Below, one piece after another: positions 44,734-52,030 of a DNA stretch of 64,000 bases. Under the pieces are notes generated by a model, which saw only the letters and a list, made by a program, of their open reading frames with translations, was not told where the DNA came from and made no database searches. The stretch comes from Bacteriovorax stolpii (lineage in GTDB: Bacteria > Bdellovibrionota > UBA2428). Every line of letters starts with the position of its first letter. Position 1 is the stretch's first letter. The stretch lies in assembly GCA_945881775.1 (NCBI GenBank), contig CAMCVE010000001.1, forward strand, positions 189,836-253,835, given 5' to 3'. The translations under genes and the position numbers were made by a program.

Positions 44734-45546
44734 ATCCTTCGATTCTTGCTCGGCGCGGTCGTAATTTTTTTAATTCTTGTGGTGCTCGTTGTTCTTGGCC
44801 AACGTCGGCTTCTTTATCCGCTCCGATACGTCAACCGATTTGAGCCCAGCGACACGGCAACACGAAAAATTCTGTTCCGAGCGACCGAAGGTCTTCGGAT
44901 TGAAGCGTGGCTGCTGCTTCCAGAAAAGATGTCACTTCGAGGACTCATCGTGCACGCGCACGGCAACGGCGAGATTTTGGATCAAATCGAAACGGGGTTT
45001 TTGCACTACGGCGCAGAGCATGGCTACGCGGTTCTCATGCCTGAGTATCGGGGCTACTCTCGCTCCCAGGGAAGCCCTTCAAAAGAACTGATTCTCGAGG
45101 ACTTTGAATATTTTATCGGCGAAGTCTTGAGGATCTATCCCGAGCTCCGCGGCAAGATGGTTTTTCACGGAAGGTCTCTCGGAGGCGGGGTCGTCTCAGA
45201 GCTGGCCAAAAGAGTGCCGCCGCAGGGACTCATTCTCGAATCCACTTTCACATCAGTTGCCGACGTCGCTAGTGAACGATTCTTCATCCCTAAAGCTTGG
45301 ATCTGGGACAACTACTCGCCCTCGATTTTGCTCCGTGAATTCAAACAACCGGTGCTCGTAATTCATGGTCGACAAGACGATGTGATCGCTTTCTCACACG
45401 CTGAGCGCAATTTTCGGACAGCCAAAGACGCCGAACTGCTCGCCTTCGACGGCAAGCACAGCGACACAATAAGCCTCAATCTTAGTGAGAGTCGTTCTGG
45501 AATCTCACGCTTCCTCAAAAAGGTTGAGAGTAAATCTGATCGATAG
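44731..45546 (+). CDS. Membrane-anchored alpha/beta hydrolase (serine hydrolase)
   Basis: 271 aa. N-terminal anchor helix (FLLGAVVIFLILVVLVVLG), then an alpha/beta-hydrolase domain: HAHGNGEI (oxyanion), nucleophile elbow GRSLGGG (Ser ~150), Asp in VIHGRQDDVI and His in GKHSDT. Similar to the YhfR/BEM46-type family. Substrate unknown. Minus-strand gene remnants flank it on both sides. Confidence 0.8.
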   Translation: MILRFLLGAVVIFLILVVLVVLGQRRLLYPLRYVNRFEPSDTATRKILFRATEGLRIEAWLLLPEKMSLRGLIVHAHGNGEILDQIETGFLHYGAEHGYAVLMPEYRGYSRSQGSPSKELILEDFEYFIGEVLRIYPELRGKMVFHGRSLGGGVVSELAKRVPPQGLILESTFTSVADVASERFFIPKAWIWDNYSPSILLREFKQPVLVIHGRQDDVIAFSHAERNFRTAKDAELLAFDGKHSDTISLNLSESRSGISRFLKKVESKSDR

Positions 45547-45722
45547 GGAGATGATCCGAAACCCAGACCTTCTCGAGCTTCTTGTCGCGCATGACTCTCG
45601 GCGAAGAGGGTCTACACAGCACGCGCGAGCCATTTGTACGGGTCGGTCGGAGCAAAACTCAGCTCTTTACAAGTTGGTGGAGATTCTAAACCGCGGAGGC
45701 AGCAAATTTTCGAGAGTGCCCA
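45515..45722 (-). pseudogene. Degraded C-terminus of an EEP-family hydrolase gene
   Basis: The minus strand reads LEKVWVSDHLPIDQIYS before a stop at 45515; SDHLPI is the C-terminal signature of endonuclease/exonuclease/phosphatase proteins. Further upstream, protein-like stretches occur in other frames (ELSFAPTDPYKWLARAV, WLGTLENLLPPRFRISTNL) separated by frameshifts and stops. It looks like the tail of a decayed gene. An intact EEP gene occurs at 14.1 kb. Confidence 0.45.
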
Positions 45723-45726
45723 GCCA

Positions 45727-46404
45727 CTAAACGTCAGAAATCAAAGACTCGCCCCACAGGAGCAGGGGCGACGCCCGTTTCACAAAATCCCGAACTTTCG
45801 ACTCGAGCTTTGGACCCGTGAGCTCGGCGTCCGTGAGAGGCACCCAGACGCCGAAACTGCGACGCTTGAGCGCGGCGTGCAGGCGAGTGTCTTTGATCTC
45901 CTGAAAACCTCTGGGCAAGCGCTTGAGGTCGTCGTCACTTGAAAATTCGAGCCCGCGAGATTTGAGGCGCTCCTCGACGTTTGCCAGGTAGCGATCGGGA
46001 TGCTCCACGATCCAATTGCGAAAATTTGCGAGTATCTTAGGGTCGAGTTGCCAATAGCCGAGCCACATTCCGCTCGCAGAAGGCTCGACGTGCATATAGA
46101 AAACTCCGGGATCTTTTTTTCCTCCAGAACGCGTCATCACAAAAGCTCCGTGGGTCTTGTAGGGAAGCTTGTTGTGGCTAAAGCGCACGTCGCGGTGAAT
46201 ACGGAAGAGGCTGCTTTTTTGGGAGCCTTTGAGATCGAGGGCGCCAAACTCTGGGTTCTTCTTAAGAGCTTCGATCAACAAGCCCGAGGCCTCTTGAAAG
46301 ACTCGCTGATAGAGGGCTTTGTTTTTTTCGTACCATTCTTTTTTCTGATTGCGCTTGATGCCTCTAAAAAATTTCAGAGTTTCGTCTGTGTAAAATTTTG
46401 CCAT
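45727..46404 (-). CDS. DUF2461-family protein
   Basis: 225 aa. Matches the TIGR02453/DUF2461 pattern: TLKFFRGIKRNQKKEWYEKN at the start, RIHRDVRFSHNKLPYKTH in the middle, and GVFYMHVEPSASGMWLGYW. Family function unknown. Its start abuts the next upstream gene (stop 46405), so the two are probably coupled. Confidence 0.85.
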   Translation of the reverse strand: MAKFYTDETLKFFRGIKRNQKKEWYEKNKALYQRVFQEASGLLIEALKKNPEFGALDLKGSQKSSLFRIHRDVRFSHNKLPYKTHGAFVMTRSGGKKDPGVFYMHVEPSASGMWLGYWQLDPKILANFRNWIVEHPDRYLANVEERLKSRGLEFSSDDDLKRLPRGFQEIKDTRLHAALKRRSFGVWVPLTDAELTGPKLESKVRDFVKRASPLLLWGESLISDV

Positions 46405-47337
46405 TTAGGAATCCGCAATCAGCTGCAGAGCTCTGAGACTCTTGATGAGGTTGTTTTTTTCGAGGCCCACCCCAACCACGTTAAAGAGCGAGATCTGTGC
46501 CCCAAGACCCAAGCAACGCGCGCGAGGCTTCGTGCGCCATTCGTAAATCGCGTGGGGCGCAAGTGAAAGCCCCAGCACTTCCGTGCGACCATCCGTATCG
46601 GGTCCCACGGCGCGAATCACTTCGGCGCCCCAGATCGTGCCAAAATCGCCTTGAATCATTTGCCTAAAGAGCAACTCGATTTTGGGAAGGTCCAGAGGAC
46701 CAATGGGCATTTCAAACTCGTCGTACTCTTCTTGAAACTCGGTGAGACTCTTTAGGCCTCGGTGTTGCAGCCCCTCGACCGAAGCTCGCACGAGGGCACG
46801 CGGCCAAAGGTCGTCCTCGAAAACCTCGACGAGTTTGCCGAAATCGATCAGACCTCTCTCAACCCAAAGAGGTAGCTCGTCGCGACCCTCTTGGCTGCGA
46901 GCAAGGATCACGGCCGATTGGCTGGAGCGCGCGAACTCTTCGTAGAGTTCGCGGTAATAGGTGTTGAGATAGTGGGCTTCCTCGGACACAAGGCCCGCAA
47001 AACTCGAATGCCAATCCGAATGGGCATGGAGCCACTCGTCGAGCTCAAAATCTTGGTGCAGAAGAGCGACTGGGAGCTCCACATAAATGTGGCGGTGAAG
47101 CTCAGCATCCAGCGGGCGCGCCATTTCGGCCTCGAGATTCTTCAGGAGGCTCGCCAGACTGGCATCAGGATCGTTAAAGAGCAGGCTCACGTCTGAGTCA
47201 GGCTTCGTGAGTTCGGCCGAGCGCAGCATCCAACGTCGCTGCCCAGACAGGGGGGCCCCCCATACAAAACACAACTCTCTACCGAACTTTGAGGTCTCCA
47301 AGGCTTTACCGTCCACGCCTGAAAGGCTATACAACAA
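46405..47337 (-). CDS. CobW-like protein with a decayed P-loop, function unknown
   Basis: 310 aa. No standard domain is certain. Residues ~20-40 (FVWGAPLSGQRRWMLRSAEL) align by eye with a CobW/G3E Walker A (GFLGxGKTTLL), but the Lys and Ser/Thr are lost (GQRR). Further matches are FNDPDAS (for the NEFG region), a long helix-rich middle and AVILARSQ where NKxD is expected. The C-terminal ~90 residues resemble a CobW_C-like strand pattern (IWGAEVIRAVG). If so, it is a catalytically dead metallochaperone-like protein. Confidence 0.5.
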   Translation of the reverse strand: MLYSLSGVDGKALETSKFGRELCFVWGAPLSGQRRWMLRSAELTKPDSDVSLLFNDPDASLASLLKNLEAEMARPLDAELHRHIYVELPVALLHQDFELDEWLHAHSDWHSSFAGLVSEEAHYLNTYYRELYEEFARSSQSAVILARSQEGRDELPLWVERGLIDFGKLVEVFEDDLWPRALVRASVEGLQHRGLKSLTEFQEEYDEFEMPIGPLDLPKIELLFRQMIQGDFGTIWGAEVIRAVGPDTDGRTEVLGLSLAPHAIYEWRTKPRARCLGLGAQISLFNVVGVGLEKNNLIKSLRALQLIADS

Positions 47338-47345
47338 TGAGCTTT

Positions 47346-47362
47346 GACCGACAACGTCGGTC
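47346..47362. promoter_or_regulatory. Short dyad upstream of tRNA-Ser
   Basis: GACCGAC-AAC-GTCGGTC, a perfect 7-bp inverted repeat 8 bp before the tRNA and 8 bp after the divergent gene start. Could be an RNA hairpin of the tRNA precursor leader or an operator. Confidence 0.3.
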
Positions 47363-47370
47363 GACCGTCC

Positions 47371-47460
47371 GGAGAGATGGCCGAGTGGCTTAAGGCACGC
47401 CCTTGCTAAGGGCGCGTAGGAGAAATCTTACCGAGAGTTCGAATCTCTCTCTCTCCGCCA
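47371..47460 (+). tRNA. tRNA-Ser (anticodon GCU)
   Basis: Acceptor stem GGAGAGA/TCTCTCC, G73 and encoded CCA. D-arm GCCGAGTGGCTTAAGGC, anticodon stem-loop CGCCC-TTGCTAA-GGGCG with anticodon GCT at 47405-47407, a long variable arm typical of Ser, and T-arm GAGAGTTCGAATCTCTC. The 3' end abuts a truncated acetyltransferase gene and an accessory-looking region, as at tRNA insertion sites. Confidence 0.96.
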
Positions 47461-47527
47461 TCTTTGAATGGACCTGGATAAGAGGCTCGTCACCGGGACG
47501 GGCACGACGAATAACGAGCTTGTCCAT
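47461..47527 (-). pseudogene. N-terminal remnant of a GNAT acetyltransferase gene, cut at the tRNA end
   Basis: From ATG 47527 the minus strand reads LVIRRARPGDEPLIQVHSK, the typical first strand and helix of GNAT N-acetyltransferases. The reading runs straight into the tRNA 3' end at 47460 and soon reaches a stop. The rest of the gene is missing, so a rearrangement joined this fragment to the tRNA. Confidence 0.5.
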
Positions 47528-47606
47528 ATTTCGGATCTTAGTTGCTCAGTTCCACAGTGTCTCGCCCTCCCGAACTGTAAATCTACGAATCTACTCGTGC
47601 CCGCCA

Positions 47607-47621
47607 TATAGCATTGCTATA
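47607..47621. repeat. 15-bp palindromic repeat, copy 1
   Basis: TATAGCATTGCTATA, near-palindromic, identical at all 15 positions to 48566-48580. It lies between the GNAT remnant and the lectin-like gene. The remaining sequence of the 47461-47799 gap shows nothing else recognisable. Confidence 0.7.
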
Positions 47622-47799
47622 CAAATCGACTTCTTGTTTCTCGCATTTCAACGCCCTGAGTAAGGTGACCAGGGTCGATGGGTTAAGCTCCCAATGGTCT
47701 TGTCTTTTCCCAAAGCACCGTGATTCCTCCCCGTGGAGTGTTAAGTTTCAATGAAAGAAGGAAACTGATTGTTTAATTCTTAACATTTATCCGCAACAT

Positions 47800-48390
47800 G
47801 TGAATCCACAGGCAAGGCATACTCATAGAAGTAGAGCTAGTTTTAACAATGCAGGGGCCGGCGCTATGCGACTGATGGCCGACTGGCAGTGCAACCAAGA
47901 AAAGACAGACCAACGACAGTACAAGGCCTTAGTTGCCACCGGAAGATTTACAGATACAGGCTCTCGCCCTCGAGGGGCGCTCACCGATTCGCTCGTCAAT
48001 CCTTCTCAGGAAAGTCGGATTGAGCATTTGCCAGGCAAAATTTTCACCAAGGTTGCTTCGGAATATAAGGTGGTTGCCGAAAGCTATGCAGCCTTGTTTC
48101 AAGCCAATGCGACTCCACTCAAAACCGCGATCAAGTATGATGCCTCGGGAAATCTTCACGGTAGCGAAGTGACCGCAGGGCTGCGCGTTTGGACGGGACT
48201 AGGCGGAGGGGGCGATGTTGGTAGTCACTGTAATAATTGGTCCAGCAATTCTGCATCTGATTCTGCGAATTGGGGCCGGCCCGAGGGGACCAATGGCTAC
48301 TGGCACACCAATGTCCTAGGTTATGGTTTGGATCTGGGTCAGCTGACGTGCAACTCAAGCGCTCGGCTGTACTGCATTTCTATCGATTGA
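47800..48390 (+). CDS. Lectin-like (DUF1554-type) protein, probably missing its N-terminus
   Basis: 196 aa from GTG 47800. The C-terminal half (VWTGLGGGGDVGSHCNNWSS ... TCNSSARLYCISID) matches the Cys-containing C-type-lectin-like domain found in secreted proteins such as Leptospira DUF1554 proteins. The start region (MADWQCNQEKTDQRQYKALV) fits the domain's first Cys segment. Homologues normally carry a signal peptide; none is seen here in any frame of the upstream 150 bp, so the gene is likely 5'-truncated. Confidence 0.6.
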   Translation: MNPQARHTHRSRASFNNAGAGAMRLMADWQCNQEKTDQRQYKALVATGRFTDTGSRPRGALTDSLVNPSQESRIEHLPGKIFTKVASEYKVVAESYAALFQANATPLKTAIKYDASGNLHGSEVTAGLRVWTGLGGGGDVGSHCNNWSSNSASDSANWGRPEGTNGYWHTNVLGYGLDLGQLTCNSSARLYCISID

Positions 48391-48559
48391 CCACTCGAGA
48401 GCTGTCGCCGGTGACACCGTCGTCTTGAGTGCGCCCGAGATCAAAAGTGGATGTTTGCGCGGATGCCCATCGAAGAGTCAGTGCCCCCCCCATCATGATT
48501 CTTCGTCGTTCCTATGTTCTTTGAGCGTGGTTTGGGCGGAGGACCTTTTGGTTAACTGC

Positions 48560-48586
48560 TTGCTATATAGCATTGCTATATAGCAA
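48560..48586. repeat. Tandem copy of TTGCTATATAGCA (contains repeat copy 2)
   Basis: Two head-to-tail copies of TTGCTATATAGCA (48560-48572 and 48573-48585); the whole is a 27-bp palindrome with one mismatch at the centre. It includes the exact 15-mer seen at 47607. It lies 42 bp upstream of the lipoprotein ATG at 48628, where an operator would be. The rest of the 48391-48627 gap shows no gene. Confidence 0.7.
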
Positions 48587-48627
48587 GCCGAAGCACTGAA
48601 GGAAAATCTTGGGGGAAGATCCAGCTT

Positions 48628-49111
48628 ATGAAAACCTATCTCCACTTCTTGTGCCTTGGTTTTCTTGTAGGTTGTACGGTCCGCTATGAGAAGGCGCCGT
48701 CCACTCCACCTCGCGCGCGCCCCACTCCAGCACCCGCTCAGCAAACAGAAATGCTGTGAAAAGTCTGAGAACGTTGACCGACACCGCATCAGCTGCTCGA
48801 TTGACCCCAAAAATCCGTTCCCGAGCATCTCTTTTGAGAGCTTTCTGATCTCTTGCGTGAGCACCGACTGGCAACGCTCCCGGCAGATGTTTCTAGAGAT
48901 CAACAACTGCGTGCCGCGTGGGAAAGCCTATGAAGCTTTTGTGATCGAGAATGAAGCCGACCGACTTTCAGATGAACGCAAATACGATGAGTCACGCTTG
49001 AAGGCGATGGAGGGCTGCGACAAAAAAGAGGGAGAGGTGAAAAGATTTTTTCATCTGAAAATATTCGTCTTTGGCGATGCCTCGAGTCAAGGCAATGATG
49101 CGCTATATTGA
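48628..49111 (+). pseudogene. Frameshifted small lipoprotein gene
   Basis: From ATG 48628 a lipoprotein signal (HFLCLGFLVGC, Cys16) and Pro-rich linker read for 43 codons to TGA 48757. Just before this stop the next frame carries on with plausible secreted sequence (ENVDRHRISCSIDPKNPF ... IENEADRLSDERKYDESRL) to 49111. The two parts fit as one ~160-residue lipoprotein split by a one-base indel near 48750. A sequencing error or genuine decay are both possible; the 43-aa lipoprotein alone is the other reading. Confidence 0.5.
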
Positions 49112-49115
49112 AACA

Positions 49116-49451
49116 ATGATAAATTCCTCGCTCCACGCGTCCAGGATCCCCACCTTGCTGCTTTATTTGGCATCGGCTTTTTGTTTCGTAACTCTAGCCA
49201 ACCCAGCTCTTTCCGAAGAGCTCGCTTGCGCCAAGCAAGGGGAGACGGCCGGTGGATCGTGCGTGGGCTGCAAGAGCTGCTGCGCGGGGCTCATCGTCGC
49301 CGACACCTGGCTCCACAAAAACTATAGGACTTTGGGCTGTGATGCTCCTAGTCCTCCCGGAGGCTCAGGAGTCTGCGTAAAATGCGGCGACGGAAAATGT
49401 GATGCTGCGAACTCCGAGAACCGCTGCAACTGCCCTAAGGATTGTTCTTAA
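49116..49451 (+). CDS. Secreted Cys-rich protein
   Basis: 111 aa from ATG 49116; upstream ATGs at 49071, 49095 and 49098 overlap the previous frame. Signal peptide (TLLLYLASAFCFVTLANPA) then twelve or so Cys, including SCVGCKSCCAGL and a final CGDGKCDAANSENRCNCPKDC, split as CGDGxC...CPxDC, a motif common in secreted Cys-knot-like repeats of deltaproteobacteria. Probably a disulfide-bonded surface protein. Its stop overlaps the stop of the convergent gene by 17 bp. Confidence 0.65.
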   Translation: MINSSLHASRIPTLLLYLASAFCFVTLANPALSEELACAKQGETAGGSCVGCKSCCAGLIVADTWLHKNYRTLGCDAPSPPGGSGVCVKCGDGKCDAANSENRCNCPKDCS

Positions 49452-50376
49452 CGAGTTCAGCGAGCAATGACCGCATAAACACGGACGAATCTTTTTTGCC
49501 TTTGCGGCTCGTGCCCAGAAGACGCAGGTGATCGGCTTCGAGAATTCCGAGATCTTGCCCAAAGCCGGGCACGCGCTGTTGCATCGTGAGTAAAATTCCA
49601 TCGTTGTCGAAAGCATTGAAGTAGTGACCCAAGTAGAGAGCGCTTGGCTTGAGTGACATCGGTGCCTTAGCGAGGCTCACGCGCGATCTCACGAAATAGA
49701 CTCGCTCTTGAAACTGAGCCTTCGCCTCGGCACCCAAGGCTCGTTGAAGTCCTGTGCGAAGTGTGCGCGCGTCGTTTGAGCGTAACCCGTTGAGACTGGG
49801 AGCAAACAAATCCACGAAGTCGCACACGCTGGTGACGACTTTAGAATTAACCGCCCGGCGGCAACCGCGGTCCACGAGATCTGCCGTCCAGTCAGCCACA
49901 GGGCTTCCTGAAAAAGCGCCTTGCACGAGCACAACGCGCGCGAGATTTTGCTCACCGAGGAGATCAGGGTTTTTTAGAAGCGCGAGGAAAACTTCAGCAG
50001 CCCCGCGGCTGTGAGCGAGCAAAATCCTCGGGCGCCTTCCTGGCCGCAACTGCCACGCTAAGGCCTTGGCATTGTCTTCGAGATCATGGAAGCTCGAAGG
50101 ACGAATGATCTGGATCTGAGTCCCAGGAAGCTGTGCTTTGAGAAAAACTTCGACTTCGGCGTAAAGACTCTGCGTAAGATCGCCAAGAATCCCGTCGACG
50201 AGGACAAAATCAAATCCCTCGAGCGCCTTGCGCTCGACAGGGCGTAAATCGCGAAGGTTCTGGCCTCTGATCTCAGTGAGGCTCATCTCAGCCTCGTAGC
50301 GAGTGGGCAGCGTGGCCTGGGCCGCAGAAGCAAAAAAGGCGATTCCAAGTCCCAGAAGAGCAAAGCGTTTGAGCAT
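49435..50376 (-). CDS. Exported alpha/beta-hydrolase-like protein
   Basis: 313 aa with a signal peptide (FALLGLGIAFFASAAQA). Nucleophile-elbow-like motif LLAHSRGAAEVFLAL (~120; pattern xHSxG), acidic and His residues near the end (EADHLRLLG) could complete a triad. No lid or cap family recognised. A secreted lipase/esterase-type enzyme is plausible. Confidence 0.68.
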   Translation of the reverse strand: MLKRFALLGLGIAFFASAAQATLPTRYEAEMSLTEIRGQNLRDLRPVERKALEGFDFVLVDGILGDLTQSLYAEVEVFLKAQLPGTQIQIIRPSSFHDLEDNAKALAWQLRPGRRPRILLAHSRGAAEVFLALLKNPDLLGEQNLARVVLVQGAFSGSPVADWTADLVDRGCRRAVNSKVVTSVCDFVDLFAPSLNGLRSNDARTLRTGLQRALGAEAKAQFQERVYFVRSRVSLAKAPMSLKPSALYLGHYFNAFDNDGILLTMQQRVPGFGQDLGILEADHLRLLGTSRKGKKDSSVFMRSLLAELVKNNP

Positions 50377-50547
50377 GGGCGCACAAAAGCAAAATGGACT
50401 CGGTGCGTCAATGGCGATTTTAGACCCTTAGCGAAGTCCTCGTCCTTTTCGACTCCGTACTTCACAATTTTGTCGTTGAGATCGCCGTAGCGAGTGACAG
50501 CTCTCGGAACAAAATTTGCTCCCCTCATTTGTGGGGAGGGGCCACAC

Positions 50548-51024
50548 ATGCGTTCTGCACCCTATGCGCATTCGTCCCGGATCGGTCTTTTGATCTTTGT
50601 CAGTGCTTGTACGAGCTTCATTGACCCGCACGAATCTCATTTTAGTCAGAAGGACTTGGATGAGATTGCGAGTGAGGATCGCTAACCGCTCGTCCGCTCA
50701 GCCACACGCATCCCAGCCTATCTGGAGCCCGATCCTCAGCCCTACCCACTTCGAAGCGAATCAAGCCCCACGACGCGAGGCGAGCTTGTGTTCAATGACG
50801 GCGTTCCGTCGCTCTATCCGAGCATCTTTCAAACAAAACTGATCCAAACAATGCCGCTGCTTCCCTCACGTCTGCCTTCGCGCGTGAAGCAACTCAAAGC
50901 GATCAACAAAACTGTTCGCTACGTGAAAACAGAGAAAGGTTATGTCGTCAGAGACAATGGGCGACTCACGGTGATCGATCTCAAAACTCAAATGGCTTAT
51001 CCGACACAGGAGACGGCGATTTGA
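50548..51024 (+). pseudogene. Lipoprotein gene interrupted by an in-frame stop
   Basis: ATG 50548 opens a lipoprotein signal (IGLLIFVSAC) that stops at TAA 50683-50685 after 45 codons. The same frame then continues without interruption for 113 codons to TGA 51022 with protein-like sequence (LVFNDGVPSLYPSIFQTKL ... NGRLTVIDLKTQMAYPTQE). One nonsense change would explain both halves. A hairpin CTCCCC-TCATTTGT-GGGGAG lies just upstream of the start. Confidence 0.55.
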
Positions 51025-51109
51025 AGATCTTCAACCCGAGTCTGGCTCACGCCTACCTGCTTATGAAACGTCCGATTTTGTGGGTCAAACAACAGAACAT
51101 CGCTAGAGA

Positions 51110-51928
51110 CTAAGGCTGCACAACACGCGCACCGGTTTCACGGCGCGCTTCTTCGATCGTGCTCTCGGTATCGAGAAGCGAAGAGAGATACCTGTTCTCG
51201 TGAGGGAAGTCCGCATCGAGGACTCGGTTGATGTTCTCAGGATTTTGAAGTCGAGAGAAGATCATGTTCTGAATGTCGCTTCGAGGTACGCACTTTTCGC
51301 CCATGCCGCTTGGACGTGAGTCCTCATAACCGTGAGAACTCCAAAAACAAACCCGCTGCACGCGTGAGCCTGTGGCTCCTTCGGGCAAGACTTTTGTGAA
51401 GACCACGGAGTGGCCGCGCTCAAATTTTCCGACGCCGCGACCCCAGATCCAAAAGATCTTTAGGAAGTCGCCCGCTTTGGCTTCACGGAAGGCATCGTCT
51501 GAGAAATTCTCGCCAAGGTCGAGGTCATGAAAAAGACCAGCAGTGCCGGGGCCGTTCGCGTTCCAGCGACCCCAAACTCCAAAACCATCGGGCAGAAGCG
51601 AGCCATCGGGCTCGGTTGGGAGCAAGCGGGGTGCGGTGGCGGCTTCAATAAGAGATTTCGTCTGACGGTGAATTTTCTCGAGGACTTCGAGAAACGGAAT
51701 GTAGGTGGCACTCGAGCAAAAGCTCGGACCTTTGAGCAGATGGTCGATGCGGAGGGTGTCGTCAAAAACTTGGACACGTCGCTTAAGTCCATCAAAAGCG
51801 TCGCGCCCTGTGGAGTAACCGCCTCCGTCGGGCATTTCACGCACCGTTTCGAGCACGAGTGCGTTGTACGGCTCAGCCGCAAGAAGGGGGAGACTCAGGA
51901 CACTCATTAATAAGACAAATGACTTCAT
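51110..51928 (-). CDS. Exported NlpC/CHAP-like cysteine peptidase candidate
   Basis: 272 aa from ATG 51928, where a signal peptide (FVLLMSVLSLPLLAAEPY) begins; the ORF-track start at 52183 lies inside the divergent gene. A Cys in GPSFCSSATYIPFLE and a His in FERGHSVVFTKV, with an acidic cluster between (GLFHDLDLGENFSD), follow the Cys...His order of NlpC/P60 and CHAP amidases, which cut murein peptides. Divergent from the lytic-transglycosylase-like gene. Catalytic assignment is by eye. Confidence 0.6.
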   Translation of the reverse strand: MKSFVLLMSVLSLPLLAAEPYNALVLETVREMPDGGGYSTGRDAFDGLKRRVQVFDDTLRIDHLLKGPSFCSSATYIPFLEVLEKIHRQTKSLIEAATAPRLLPTEPDGSLLPDGFGVWGRWNANGPGTAGLFHDLDLGENFSDDAFREAKAGDFLKIFWIWGRGVGKFERGHSVVFTKVLPEGATGSRVQRVCFWSSHGYEDSRPSGMGEKCVPRSDIQNMIFSRLQNPENINRVLDADFPHENRYLSSLLDTESTIEEARRETGARVVQP

Positions 51929-52030
51929 AAGTGACTTATCGGTGAACACTTGAGACTTCTCGACTCCGCACATCACACACCGCGTCGCGAGCCGCTCACA
52001 AGATTCTAAGAGAGCACCGATAAACCCTAC

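Noticed and set aside
47461-49451. Intact prophage or integrative element at tRNA-Ser
   Set aside because: No integrase, recombinase or phage structural genes are present, and no second copy of the tRNA 3' end was spotted; only decay traces remain.
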